Shown here piece by piece: positions 17,175 through 25,991 of a stretch of 64,000 bases of DNA. The translations under genes were made by a program, and so were the position numbers. The stretch is from Candidatus Eisenbacteria bacterium (lineage in GTDB: Bacteria > Eisenbacteria > RBG-16-71-46), in NCBI GenBank assembly GCA_020847735.1, contig JADLBL010000020.1, forward strand, positions 1-64,000, read 5' to 3'. Numbering within the stretch: position 1 is the first letter of the stretch; each line of letters starts with the position of its first letter. The notes under the pieces were generated by a model that saw nothing but the letters and a program-made list of their open reading frames with translations, did no database searches and was not told the DNA's origin.

Positions 17175-17747
17175 CTAGAGGCCCGTGACGGCGTATTGCA
17201 CGGCGCGGGCAGCGTCGCTCGGGACAAGTCCCTCACGAATCTCGATGCGGACGACGACGCCCTTGGGGTCCACGATCACGTAGCCCGGCAGCGGCTGGTT
17301 GCGGCTCATGTCGTAGGCCCCGTAGAGCGCGGCGATGTCGCCGGTCATGTCGTCGAGCAGCAGCGCCTTCGTGTCGCGCCGGGCGGCCCACGCGGCGAGC
17401 TGGCTCACCTTCTCGGCCACGACGCCCAGCACGACGGTCTGCTCCGGCACCGCACGGGCCAGCGAGTCGAGCGAGCCCAGCGCGCGGCGCGGGCAGAAGC
17501 ACACGACCGCCCACTGGCCGCGCAGGTTCGAGAGCCGGACCTTGCCTCCGCCCGCGAGCGGCAGATCGAAGTCCGGCGCGCGGTCGCCCTTCTCGACGCT
17601 GCCGAGCGACAGGCGCGGCGAGGACGGTATGCCGCCGGCCGCGGCGCGCTTGTCGGTCGGTGGTTGCGCGGGCCGGTAGCGATCGGTCTGCGCCGCGGCG
17701 GGCGCGGCGGCGAGCAGCAGGGCGAGGACGAATGCGATCCGCGGCAT
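17175..17747 (-). CDS. Exported peroxiredoxin-like protein, altered active site
   Basis: A 190-residue protein with signal peptide (1-20, cleavage after AAA) and an AhpC/TSA domain (KGDRAPDFDLPLAGGGKV...GYVIVDPKGVVV). In typical members the strand ends F-Y-P-x-x-F-T-P-x-C; here it reads FCPRRALGSLDSL, so the peroxidatic Cys is replaced by Leu/Ser and two new Cys (C83, C85) sit two residues apart within the strand itself. Function may be binding rather than peroxide reduction. ATG at 17747 has GGAGG 7 nt upstream. Same strand and 150 bp upstream of the other thioredoxin-fold gene. Confidence 0.78.
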   Translation of the reverse strand: MPRIAFVLALLLAAAPAAAQTDRYRPAQPPTDKRAAAGGIPSSPRLSLGSVEKGDRAPDFDLPLAGGGKVRLSNLRGQWAVVCFCPRRALGSLDSLARAVPEQTVVLGVVAEKVSQLAAWAARRDTKALLLDDMTGDIAALYGAYDMSRNQPLPGYVIVDPKGVVVRIEIREGLVPSDAARAVQYAVTGL

Positions 17748-17814
17748 GTCGGCACCTCCTCCACGGCCTTTCGCGGCGGACGGGCCGCCGTGCGATGAGG
17801 GGGGCGCGGAGCCT

Positions 17815-18831
17815 TCAGCCGGCCAGGCGTCCCCCGGATGCCGGGGCGCGAGCGACCTCGTCGCGCAGCGCCGCGAGGTTGGCCTCGGGGCTGTGGGGCG
17901 GGATCGAACATCCCGGCGCGACCAGCCAGCGCCGTCCGCCCGTCTCGGCGAGCGCACGGCGATACTGCTCGAGTACGGCCTCGGGATTACGATCCTGCAG
18001 CGCGCCCTCGTGGGCGATGCCGCCCATGACGGCGCCCGGCAGGCGCGCGAGGCCCTCGGCCAGCGACGGGTTCGCGGGCGCCAGCGCGTCCCAGGAGAAC
18101 GCGCCGACGGGATAGTCCGCGAATTCGAACAGCAGACAGTCGTCCTTGCAGACGTGCATCGTGTGATAGGGCGACGGGCCCGCGGCGGCGAGCAGCCGCA
18201 GGTCGTAGGGCCGCGACCAGCGCCGCAGGTCCTCGGGGGTGACGAACCGGCGGCAGCCCCAGTCCACCGTGGCGAGGTAGAGCCCGTCGGCGCCGGCCCG
18301 CAGGTACGCGCCGGCGAGCCGTTCGAACACGCGCGTCACCACTTCGAGCGCGCGCGCCACGCGCGCCGGCTCGGTGACGAGGTGCTCGCGCAGCAGTCCC
18401 GGCGGCTCGGTGAGCTCGGCCAGGATCGCCAGCGGGGTGAACACGGTGGCGAGAACGGGCACGTTCGGCGGGACGGCGGCGCGCACGAGACGCACGGCCT
18501 CGAGCTGCTCGCCGAGCGCCCCCGCGTCGTGCGGAATCTCGGCGATGCGATCCCAGTCGGCGGCCTCGTGCACCGGCCAGCGTTCGAGCACGGGCTTTTC
18601 GTCCGGCACTCCCGGGTAGCGGTAGCGGACGCCCCAGTCCTCGACGTGATAGTGCTTGCGGGGGTTGATCTTGATCCAGTCCCAGCCGAAGCGCCGCCAG
18701 CGTTCGACGGTGTGCTCGGCGAGGTCGCGGGCGCTCGACTCACGGTGGTACACATGGCCCCAGAAGGAAATCGGGGGTCGGTCCACCGGCTGGCCACGAA
18801 GGGCCGCGAGCACCCGGTCGCGCTCGGTCAT
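17815..18831 (-). CDS. Uroporphyrinogen decarboxylase-family protein
   Basis: A 338-residue TIM-barrel protein of the UROD/MtaA superfamily: N-terminal ERDRVLAALRGQPVDRPP is a family hallmark, and the C-terminal ..WLVAPGCSIPPHSPEANL.. matches the last barrel strand. True HemE signatures around the substrate aspartate are not evident, so this is more likely one of the broad family of corrinoid-linked methyltransferase-like or unknown enzymes than the haem enzyme. Start ATG at 18831 has TAACTT ending 6 nt before it. It is divergent from the lipoprotein gene at 18949, with leaderless-type signals on both sides. Confidence 0.85.
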   Translation of the reverse strand: MTERDRVLAALRGQPVDRPPISFWGHVYHRESSARDLAEHTVERWRRFGWDWIKINPRKHYHVEDWGVRYRYPGVPDEKPVLERWPVHEAADWDRIAEIPHDAGALGEQLEAVRLVRAAVPPNVPVLATVFTPLAILAELTEPPGLLREHLVTEPARVARALEVVTRVFERLAGAYLRAGADGLYLATVDWGCRRFVTPEDLRRWSRPYDLRLLAAAGPSPYHTMHVCKDDCLLFEFADYPVGAFSWDALAPANPSLAEGLARLPGAVMGGIAHEGALQDRNPEAVLEQYRRALAETGGRRWLVAPGCSIPPHSPEANLAALRDEVARAPASGGRLAG

Positions 18832-18837
18832 GGCTCC

Positions 18838-18843
18838 AAGTTA
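18838..18843 (-). promoter_or_regulatory. -10-like TAACTT, leaderless UroD-family gene
   Basis: TAACTT lies 6 nt from the ATG at 18831. The spacer GGAGCC could also pair weakly with 16S rRNA but sits too close to work well. Confidence 0.4.
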
Positions 18844-18936
18844 GACCCGCGCCGCGCGCGCCTCAAGCACTCGCTGCCGGCCCGGTCCGGGCCACGCCGC
18901 CGCGGGCGGGCGCTGGCGTGCCGCTGCGGGCGCGGC

Positions 18937-18942
18937 TACCGT
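18937..18942 (+). promoter_or_regulatory. -10-like TACCGT, leaderless TonB-like gene
   Basis: TACCGT lies 6 nt before the ATG at 18949; there is no ribosome site between. Confidence 0.35.
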
Positions 18943-18948
18943 CCGGCC

Positions 18949-19500
18949 ATGAAGCTCCCAGCGGCCGTGTGCCTGGCGCTGCTCGCCCTCGGTTGCGCCC
19001 CGCGTGCCGGACCGCGCGCCGCGCGCGAGGGCCCCGAGACCCTGGCGGTGTCGGTGCTGGGCGATACGTCCGAAGCCGGCACGCTTCGCCCGGCACGCTT
19101 CGGCGCCGCGCCGGGGGCAAGGCTGACGCTCGTGCGCATCGCGACCGCCCGGGCGGACATCGGCGCGGCGCTGCCGGTGCCCGAGCCTTCGGCGCCGCCG
19201 GCGCACGACGAATCGCCGACGGAAGCCTCCGGTGACGACATCCTGCGTCCGCCGCTGCCCCGCGGAACGGCGACGCTTCGCGTGCGGGCCGACCGGCCGG
19301 CGTGGGTCGAGTTCGACGTGCGGGTGGACGAAGCCGGCGAGGTCACCGACGTCATCGCCGTCGCCGGCGACGCCGACCCGGCGGTCGTCCGCGCGGCGAC
19401 CGACGCCGCGCTCGCGCTGCGCTGGCATCCCGCGACGCGACGCGGGCAGCCGGTGGCGGTGTGGTGCCGCCAGCGGTTCGAAGCGGGCCCGGGGCGCTGA
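18949..19500 (+). CDS. Lipoprotein with TonB C-terminal-like domain
   Basis: A 183-residue protein. The N-terminus is a lipoprotein signal (MKLPAAVCLALLALGC). The C-terminal 75 residues (AWVEFDVRVDEAGEVTDVIAVAG...ALRWHPATRRGQPVAVW) match the TonB energy-transducer C-terminal fold, with the G-x-V strand, helix and R-W-x-P-A turn. The middle is a Pro/Ala-rich linker. TonB itself is anchored in the inner membrane; a lipid-anchored form is unusual and may bind a partner in the periplasm. No TonB-dependent receptor is nearby. Converges with the GNAT gene (10-bp gap). Confidence 0.72.
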   Translation: MKLPAAVCLALLALGCAPRAGPRAAREGPETLAVSVLGDTSEAGTLRPARFGAAPGARLTLVRIATARADIGAALPVPEPSAPPAHDESPTEASGDDILRPPLPRGTATLRVRADRPAWVEFDVRVDEAGEVTDVIAVAGDADPAVVRAATDAALALRWHPATRRGQPVAVWCRQRFEAGPGR

Positions 19501-19510
19501 GCCGCCGCGC

Positions 19511-20437
19511 CTACTCCCGCCGACCTTCGGCGCGGCCCCAGATGCGACGGGTGCGCGCGACCTCGAAGCCCTCGGAGCGGTAGAGCGAGAGGGCGCCTTC
19601 GTTGTCGCCGTCCACCATCAGCGTGACGGGACCGGCGGCGTTCGCCTCGAGCCAGCGCACCCCCCAGCGCAGCAGCGCCCGCCCGAGACCGATGCCGCGC
19701 GCCTCGTGCGTCGTGCCGAGCACGCCGACCTCGCCGCGCGTCGCGTGCCGCTCGTTGCGGCAGAAACCCACGCAGCGGCCGTCGCGGTAGGCGAGCAGCA
19801 GGCCTTCGGCGGCGAACGTCGGGTCGGCGGCGAGATTGCGCCCGGTCTCCTCGTTCGCCACCACGAACCGGTAGTGCTGCGCGAAGGAATCGTTGTAGGC
19901 GGCGGTCCAGTCGGCGAACATCGGGTCGCTGTGGTCGAACGTCCGCCGCTCGATTCCCGCCGGCCAGGCCGGCTCGGCCGCGCCGCCGCGCGGGCGTTCC
20001 ATGAGCCAGAACCAACGCTCGTGCGCGAAACCGAACTTCGCCGCGAGCCGCTCGGCGGCCTCGTTCGGCATCCACGCGCTGCCCGCCACCTCGATGGCGC
20101 CCGCTCCCGCGCCTGCCTCGCGGACGAACGCGAGCAGCGCCTCGGCGAGCCGGCTGCCCACGCCGCGGCCGCGGAAGCGCTGGCGCACCCCGACGCGCAG
20201 CATGGTCCAGACGCCGTTCGCCTGCGGAAGCGCCCAGGGCACGCCGAAGCCGGCGATCTCGCCTCCGACTTCGGCGATGCGAATGCCCGCCTGCACCAGC
20301 CGCCGGTCGTGCAGCTTGTGCTCGAGCCCCTCGGGTCCGAGGAACTTGTCGAAGTGGGGAGCGAGTTCGGGTTCATGCAGGGCCGCACGCAACGGCTCGC
20401 GATCGGCGGGCGTCCAGGCTCGCAGGGTGACGTTCAT
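19511..20437 (-). CDS. Tandem GNAT acetyltransferase
   Basis: A 308-residue protein with two GNAT domains. Each has its acetyl-CoA loop: RFRGRGVGSRL in the first half and ARGIGLGRALL in the second. Double-GNAT proteins include mycothiol synthase-like and many unassigned N-acetyltransferases; the substrate is unknown here. ATG at 20437 was chosen because it starts directly with the first strand (MNVTLRAWTPADREPL) and TAGCGT ends 7 nt upstream; a longer frame to 20548 is Arg-rich and overlaps the divergent hldE1 promoter. Confidence 0.85.
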   Translation of the reverse strand: MNVTLRAWTPADREPLRAALHEPELAPHFDKFLGPEGLEHKLHDRRLVQAGIRIAEVGGEIAGFGVPWALPQANGVWTMLRVGVRQRFRGRGVGSRLAEALLAFVREAGAGAGAIEVAGSAWMPNEAAERLAAKFGFAHERWFWLMERPRGGAAEPAWPAGIERRTFDHSDPMFADWTAAYNDSFAQHYRFVVANEETGRNLAADPTFAAEGLLLAYRDGRCVGFCRNERHATRGEVGVLGTTHEARGIGLGRALLRWGVRWLEANAAGPVTLMVDGDNEGALSLYRSEGFEVARTRRIWGRAEGRRE

Positions 20438-20444
20438 CCGCGAC

Positions 20445-20450
20445 ACGCTA
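20445..20450 (-). promoter_or_regulatory. -10-like TAGCGT, leaderless GNAT gene
   Basis: TAGCGT with a 7-nt gap before the ATG at 20437. Confidence 0.4.
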
Positions 20451-20524
20451 GAAAGCTCCGGGCCGCGCGTCAACGGCCGGCGCGCGCGGCGCAGCGGACT
20501 TTGACGGCCTCGCGCGGGCGCGCG

Positions 20525-20530
20525 TAGCCT
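20525..20530 (+). promoter_or_regulatory. -10-like TAGCCT, leaderless heptose kinase gene
   Basis: TAGCCT with a 7-nt gap before the ATG at 20538 and no ribosome site. Confidence 0.4.
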
Positions 20531-20537
20531 GCCGCGC

Positions 20538-21539
20538 ATGTCCGTCACCGCCTTCGCTCCCGAGCGGCTCGAGTCGCTGGTGGCGCGCTTTCCGGGCCGC
20601 CGGCTGCTGGTGCTGGGCGATCTGATGCTCGACCACTACCTGTGGGGGCGCTGCGACCGCATCTCGCCCGAGGCCCCCGTGCCCGTCGTCGAGATCGAAC
20701 GCGAGAGCAGTTCGCTCGGCGGTGCCGGCAACGTCGCCGCCAATCTCGCCGCGCTGGGTGCGCGCCCGGTCCTGGTCGGCGTGCTCGGCGAGGACGCGCG
20801 GGCGCAGCAGCTGCTGGACGCGTTCGCCGCGCGCGGCGTGGACACGCGTTCGCTCGTGCGCGACGCGACGCGGCCGACGACGATCAAGACGCGCATCCTC
20901 GCGCAGAACCAGCAGGTCGTGCGCGCCGACTGGGAATCGCGCGCCGACCTCGCCGGCGAGGCGCTCGCCGGGGTGCTCGGGGCGCTCGCGCGCGAGCTGC
21001 CGAACTGCGAGGGACTGGTGGTCAGCGACTACGGCAAGGGCATGGTCACGCCCGCGGTGCTCGAGCAGGCCATCGGGCTCGCGAAGGCGGCGAAGCTGCC
21101 GATCAGCGTGGATCCCAAGGAAAGCCACCTCGACGCCTACCGCGGCGTCAGCATCCTGACCCCGAACCAGCACGAGGCGGGCTGGGTGATGGGCCGGCGG
21201 GTCACCGACGCAGCCAGCCTCATGGAGGTCGGCTGGGGCCTGCAGAAGCGGCTGGACGTCGAATGCGCCCTCGTCACGCGCGGCGCCGACGGCATGAGCC
21301 TGTTCGAGAAGGGGGGGCGCTACACCCACCTGCCGACCGTCGCCCGCGAGGTCTTCGACGTGACGGGCGCCGGCGACACCGTCGTGAGCGTGGTCGCGCT
21401 CGCGCTCGCGGCCGGCGCCGACTATCCCGAGGCCTGCCATCTCGCGAACCACGCCGCCGGCGTCGTCATTCGCGAGGTCGGAACCGCCACGTGTTCGCCC
21501 GATCAGCTCCGCCGCTCGCTCGCCGGGGTCGCGCCGTGA
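20538..21539 (+). CDS. rfaE1: D-glycero-beta-D-manno-heptose-7-phosphate kinase
   Basis: A 333-residue PfkB-family sugar kinase, first domain of HldE. It phosphorylates heptose 7-phosphate at C1 for the LPS inner core. Seen: GDLMLDHYLWG (N-terminal substrate region), GGAGNVAAN and the catalytic DVTGAGDT motif near the C-terminus. In E. coli this is fused to the nucleotidyltransferase; here the two are separate genes overlapping by 4 nt (GTGA at 21536-21539). Leaderless start likely. Confidence 0.93.
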   Translation: MSVTAFAPERLESLVARFPGRRLLVLGDLMLDHYLWGRCDRISPEAPVPVVEIERESSSLGGAGNVAANLAALGARPVLVGVLGEDARAQQLLDAFAARGVDTRSLVRDATRPTTIKTRILAQNQQVVRADWESRADLAGEALAGVLGALARELPNCEGLVVSDYGKGMVTPAVLEQAIGLAKAAKLPISVDPKESHLDAYRGVSILTPNQHEAGWVMGRRVTDAASLMEVGWGLQKRLDVECALVTRGADGMSLFEKGGRYTHLPTVAREVFDVTGAGDTVVSVVALALAAGADYPEACHLANHAAGVVIREVGTATCSPDQLRRSLAGVAP

Positions 21540-22036
21540 CCGGCGGGACGTTCGAGCTTCCCTCGGCCGCCGCCGCGAAGCTCGCCATCTGGCGCGCGGC
21601 TCGGGAGCGGATCGTCTTCACGAACGGCGTTTACGACCTGCTGCACCGCGGGCATGTCGAATACCTCGAGGAGGCGCGCGCGCTGGGCGACCGCCTGGTG
21701 GTCGGCGTGAACAGTGACGCCTCGGTGCACCGCCTGAAAGGCCCGACCCGGCCCATCCTGCCGCAGGGTGATCGCGCCGGGCTCCTCGGAGCGCTGGCGT
21801 GCGTGGACCTGGTCGTGATCTTCGACGACGACACGCCGCTGCGGCTCGTCGAGGCGGTGCGGCCCGACGTTCTCGTGAAGGGCGCCGACTGGGCCGCGGA
21901 GGCGATCGTCGGCGCCGACTTCGTGCTCGCCCGTGGCGGACGCGTCGAGCGCATCCCGCTGCGCGAAGGTCTCAGCACCTCGGTGATCGTGAAGCGCATC
22001 CGCGAGGGCCGAAGCGCGCTCGATCCGTGGACGTAG
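21536..22036 (+). CDS. rfaE2: D-glycero-beta-D-manno-heptose 1-phosphate adenylyltransferase
   Basis: A 166-residue cytidylyltransferase-fold enzyme, second domain of HldE. It makes ADP-heptose precursor from heptose 1-phosphate and ATP. The nucleotide-binding HxGH is in VYDLLHRGHVEYLEEA and the family ISSTxI-like end is LSTSVIVKRI. GTG at 21536 overlaps the stop of the kinase gene, so translation is coupled. Together the pair shows that the organism makes heptose-containing LPS, in line with lptF/lptG at 46438-48923. Confidence 0.93.
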   Translation: MTGGTFELPSAAAAKLAIWRAARERIVFTNGVYDLLHRGHVEYLEEARALGDRLVVGVNSDASVHRLKGPTRPILPQGDRAGLLGALACVDLVVIFDDDTPLRLVEAVRPDVLVKGADWAAEAIVGADFVLARGGRVERIPLREGLSTSVIVKRIREGRSALDPWT

Positions 22037-22229
22037 ACCGCCGCGCGCGGTGCGCGGCGCGAACGCGGCCCGCGGGCTTCGTGTCCGGCCGCGACTGGCG
22101 GTGCGGGATGCGGACGGGTTAGCATCCGCGCCGGCCCCCGCTCAGGACAGGACCGCGGCGCCCCCGGGCCGCGCGCTTCGCACCGCAGTTTCAGGCAGCC
22201 GACGTCCGGCTGGAGCGAGCACAGACCGG

Positions 22230-22772
22230 GTGAACTCCTCCGATACTCCGATTCCTCGCCGCATCTCGTCCCGGTACCTGCCCGAGGTGTACGAGGAGTT
22301 GCGCCAGATCGCCGAGGGCTACCTGAGGCGCGAACGGCCCGACCACACGCTCGAGCCGGCGGGCCTCGTGCACGAGGCCTACCTCAAGCTCTCGGCGCAG
22401 TCGAAGCTGGCGCCGAACGACCGCCGGCACTTCCTGGCGATGGCCGCGGGCGCGATGCGCCAGATCCTCGTGGACCACGCCCGCGCCGCGAACGCGCTCA
22501 AGCGGGGCGGCGGCTGGCAGCGCATCACCGTCTCGGAAGCGATCACGGAGGCCTCGCGGGGTAGTGAGCATCTCCTGACGCTGGACGCCGCGCTGCAGCG
22601 CCTCGCGGCCGAGGACGAAGTCGCGGCGTTCATCGTGGAGATGCGTTTCTTCGCCGGTCTCACCGAGGTCGAGATCGCCGCCGAACTCGGGCGCAGCGAG
22701 CGCTGGGTGCGCGGGCAGTGGTCGCACGCGCGCGCCTGGCTGCGCAGGCAAATGGCAGCCGAGGAAGCCTGA
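22230..22772 (+). CDS. ECF-type sigma factor (Acidobacteria-like group)
   Basis: A 180-residue sigma factor with region 2 (YEELRQIAEGYLRRERPDHTLEPAGLVHEAYLKL) and region 4 (FIVEMRFFAGLTEVEIAAELGRSERWVRGQWSHARAWLRRQM). The HTLEPAGLVHEAYLKL and FLAMAAGAMRQILVDHAR stretches are hallmarks of the ECF group common in Acidobacteria, Planctomycetes and Gemmatimonadota, usually linked to Ser/Thr kinases. A kinase gene converges on it from 25750. No anti-sigma gene follows. GTG at 22230 has a distant GGAG; TTAGCAT near 22120 may be the promoter of a leader of about 100 nt. Confidence 0.9.
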   Translation: MNSSDTPIPRRISSRYLPEVYEELRQIAEGYLRRERPDHTLEPAGLVHEAYLKLSAQSKLAPNDRRHFLAMAAGAMRQILVDHARAANALKRGGGWQRITVSEAITEASRGSEHLLTLDAALQRLAAEDEVAAFIVEMRFFAGLTEVEIAAELGRSERWVRGQWSHARAWLRRQMAAEEA

Positions 22773-23230
22773 GGTCCGCGGGGTCCCGGGGTCGCGCCGC
22801 GACCTGAGAGCGCCCGCGTCGGCCGTAGCTTCGCCGCGCTCGCGCCGCGCCGGGCGCGGGCGTGAGCGCGACTTCGGGGCTGCGCCCGAGCCCGCCCGAA
22901 ACGCGTCCGCCGGAGAATCCCGCCGCCCCGGGAAGATTTCCGTGCCGTTTTCGGGTGCATGGCCCGCTTTCCCTTATGTCGGTCGTGCCGTCCTTCATCC
23001 GGCGCGACCGTCGGACCGGCTCCGGCGCGGGTTGAGCGAAGTCCGCCGGGGCCGGTGCCCGCCCAACGAATCCGGCGTGCGGGCCGCACGCGAGGCCGCC
23101 GGTACGGGTCGCAGATGCCTTCGGGGGAAGCGCTGACGATACCGGCCGGCGGTCTGTTTTCCGGGCGCCTCGCCTTGCGGCGGTCGGACCGGCGACGCTG
23201 GTTCGTCCGGCGGCCGTGACGTCCCGGGCG
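22773..23230. other. Non-coding gap between convergent genes
   Basis: About 460 bp between the ECF sigma gene and the kinase gene. Short frames exist on both strands but are Arg/Pro-rich without start signals. No terminator-grade hairpin with a T run was found by eye. Confidence 0.4.
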
Positions 23231-25750
23231 CTAGAACGGAACGGCCATCGGGTACCGCAGGTCGAATCGCCGCGGCGGTCCCGAGTCGAGCCGCTGCGAG
23301 CACCGGGTCGCGAGCCATCGGGTTCGGGGCGACAGGCCGTGCGTGTTCCTGTGAAGCCGATCCAGCACCTGGCGGGTTCGGATGGCCTGGCCCTGCAATC
23401 CCCCGATCGCGAATCGCTGCGCGGAAATGCGCAGGCGCTGGAAATCCTCCTGCGTCGCGATCACGGGCGCCCGCTCACGCGTGAGCGCGCGATCCGACTC
23501 GTCGAGAGCGCGCGCGGCCTGATCGAGACGGGCGGGGTTTCGCTCGACGCAGGCCAGGTCCACGAGCACCTCGGCGCGACCGATCGAAAGCAGCGCGAGA
23601 TCCTGCGCTGCGAGCACGACGTCGCCGCCCCCGGGCGCCTCCAGGGCGGTCAGGGCCAGTTCGAGATGGCGCACCTGCCGCCCCGGGTCCGCCGTCCACC
23701 ATGCGGCCAGCCGATGCGCGCGCGCGAGTTCTCGGCTCGAGTAAATCACGCTGGTGTACCCCGGCAGGTCGGCGCGCAGCCGGCGGGCGTCGGCGAGCCG
23801 CACGAGCGCGGAGTCGAGCAACGCGTGGTCGTGGGTGAGCAGCGCCGAACCCAGGTAGGCGCTCCCCAGGTCGTGCTCGAGCGAGGCGAAGGCGGCGCCA
23901 TCCAGCCATGATTCCACGAGCGAGATGGCGCGGCGGAGCCTGAGCAGACCCTGCAGCGCGGCGCTGGAGTCGCTTCGGTCGTAGCCGAGGCGCGCCAGGC
24001 CGGCTCCGACTCCCTGCAGCCAGCCTGCCAGCGCGCTGCGTTCGTCGCTGGTGCCCGGGGTCGGCTGGCGAAGCAGCGTGTCCGGCGGCGCGCCGGGCCT
24101 GAACTCGCGCAGGCCCTGTCGCCGAATCTCGAGCGCGCGGGCGTGTGCCGTTTCGGGATCCCGCAACCGCGCGAGGTCGTCGAGCGCCATGGCGGCCGAC
24201 TTCCAGGTTTCCGTTCCCAGGGGAGTGAGCGCCTGACCGGCGACGATGCCCAGCGTGTCCGGCTGCGCGGCGATCCGCACGGTTCGCAGGGTCGTGCCCG
24301 CGGAAGACCAGCTCGCCGCCGCGCGCTCGTACAGGTCGGCGTCGTAGGTCCGCTCCGCGATCAGGTACTCGGCCTCTCCGAGGCGGAACTGAACCAGCCC
24401 GCGGACCTGTCCGCACCATGGCTGGCGCGCGACCGTGCGAAGCAGCGCGAGCGAGCGCAGCACGTGCGCGCGGGCCTCGCGCAGGCGGGGCAGCGAGCGG
24501 GTGTTGAAATGCAACCGCACCGCGGCGCTGTCGGCCTCGTTCATCGCCCGCCGAAAGACGTGCGCCGGAGCGAGCGCACCGCTCGCCCAGTCGAGCGGCG
24601 ATGGCGGAGGGCCGAGGAATCCGAACACCCAGAGGAGCGCGCCGACCGCGGCGGCGAACATCACGCTGTTCCGGCCGGCGGCCAGCCACCGTCCGGCGTC
24701 CTCGCGCGGCGCGCGTGCGAGCGGCGCGCGCCCGCCGGCGATGCGCCGAAGATCCGCGGCGAGCAGCGCGGCGGAAGCGAGCCGGTGCGCCGGATCCTTC
24801 ACGAGCGCGGCCCGCAGCAGCCGTTCGAGCGGACGGCGCAGCTTCACGGGGAGCTCGTCCATCGGGCGCGGAGGCGCCGTGAGCACCGCGACGAGCGCGC
24901 GATGCACCGAATGCTCGGGCACCTCGAACGGCAGGCGCCCCGTCATCAGCTCGTAGGTCAGCACGGCGAGCTGGTGGACGTCCGAGCGCGGCCCGATGCC
25001 CTCGGGACGGGCGTCGGCCTGCTCCGGGCTCATGTAGCGAATCGTCCCGAGGAGCTCTCCCGCGTTGGTGTGCAGGGTCGTCGCGCGCAGATCGCTGTCC
25101 ACCAGCCGCGCCACGCCGAAGTCCAGCACCACCGGCGAGCCGTCCGGGCGGACGAGGATGTTCTCGGGCTTCAGGTCGCGGTGGACGACGCCCTGCGTGT
25201 GCGCATGCTCGGCCGCGTCGCACACGCGGGCCATGAGCTCGAGCCGCGCTTCCAGGCCGTGCTCGCGCGCGGACCAGGCACGCAGGTCCTCTCCCTGGAT
25301 GAGCTCCATGGCGAGCCACGGCCGGGGTCCGACCGGCCCCTCGTCGAGGCCGGTCTCGATCGCCCGTGCGATGCCGGGGTGGTCGAGCCGCGCGAGGACC
25401 GCCGCTTCGCGCCGGAATCGCGCCACGAGGACCGGGGAGAGCAGGCCGCCGCGCAGCACCTTGAGCGCCACGGGGGGGCCGTCCGCGCGGCGCGCGAGGT
25501 ACACGACGCCGATACCGCCGCGGCCCAGCTCACGCACGATCTGCCAGGGACCGATGCGTTCCGGAGCAGTATCCGGCAGGGGCTGGGCCTCGAGTTCTCC
25601 CGGCTCATCGTTGAACGCGAACAACTCCTCGACCTCGCGCTGGAGCTCGCGGTCGTGCCCGGCTTCGCGCCGGACGAACGCTTCACGCTCGCCCTCGGGC
25701 AGCTCGAGCGCGCGAACGAAGATGGACTTGGCGGCTTCGTAGCGGCGCAC
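23231..25750 (-). CDS. Ser/Thr protein kinase with helical repeat C-terminus
   Basis: An 839-residue receptor-type kinase. N-terminal helical lead (1-60), kinase domain 66-340 with glycine loop GRGGIGVVY (76-84), K97, HRDLKPEN (190-197), DFG (210-212), a membrane segment near 365, and about 450 residues of TPR-like alpha repeats (many A-rich helices with R/L). Such N-terminal leads and TPR tails mark kinases found beside ECF sigma genes in Acidobacteria-like genomes, and one ends 458 bp away in convergent order (22230-22772). GTG at 25750 has GGAG about 9 nt upstream; TAGACT near 25826 on the same strand could be its promoter. Target unknown. Confidence 0.9.
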   Translation of the reverse strand: MRRYEAAKSIFVRALELPEGEREAFVRREAGHDRELQREVEELFAFNDEPGELEAQPLPDTAPERIGPWQIVRELGRGGIGVVYLARRADGPPVALKVLRGGLLSPVLVARFRREAAVLARLDHPGIARAIETGLDEGPVGPRPWLAMELIQGEDLRAWSAREHGLEARLELMARVCDAAEHAHTQGVVHRDLKPENILVRPDGSPVVLDFGVARLVDSDLRATTLHTNAGELLGTIRYMSPEQADARPEGIGPRSDVHQLAVLTYELMTGRLPFEVPEHSVHRALVAVLTAPPRPMDELPVKLRRPLERLLRAALVKDPAHRLASAALLAADLRRIAGGRAPLARAPREDAGRWLAAGRNSVMFAAAVGALLWVFGFLGPPPSPLDWASGALAPAHVFRRAMNEADSAAVRLHFNTRSLPRLREARAHVLRSLALLRTVARQPWCGQVRGLVQFRLGEAEYLIAERTYDADLYERAAASWSSAGTTLRTVRIAAQPDTLGIVAGQALTPLGTETWKSAAMALDDLARLRDPETAHARALEIRRQGLREFRPGAPPDTLLRQPTPGTSDERSALAGWLQGVGAGLARLGYDRSDSSAALQGLLRLRRAISLVESWLDGAAFASLEHDLGSAYLGSALLTHDHALLDSALVRLADARRLRADLPGYTSVIYSSRELARAHRLAAWWTADPGRQVRHLELALTALEAPGGGDVVLAAQDLALLSIGRAEVLVDLACVERNPARLDQAARALDESDRALTRERAPVIATQEDFQRLRISAQRFAIGGLQGQAIRTRQVLDRLHRNTHGLSPRTRWLATRCSQRLDSGPPRRFDLRYPMAVPF

Positions 25751-25991
25751 GCGAATGCGCTCCGGATTCGGGGACGCGCGGGCCGCTACGGGGGGTGGGC
25801 CGCGGGAGAGTGGTCGGGAGCGAAGTCTAGCCCGCCCGGTTCGGGACCCGCCACCCGCGCGACCGGCGCGGCGTGCTTCCTTGCCTCGAAACGCTCACTC
25901 CGTTAGTTTTCCTCGTCCATTTTCACCCCCCCCTCTTGCGACTCCCGGGATGCCGCCCCCGGCCCGGAGGCGCCGCCGACCGGGAGTTCCC

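Noticed and set aside
17815-18831. Haem-pathway HemE
   Set aside because: The UroD superfamily fold is clear but HemE-specific substrate motifs were not found and no other haem genes are near, so no hemE symbol was given.
22942-23136. 64-aa frame in the gap after the ECF sigma gene
   Set aside because: Arg/Pro-rich composition without a ribosome site, typical of chance frames in GC-rich DNA.
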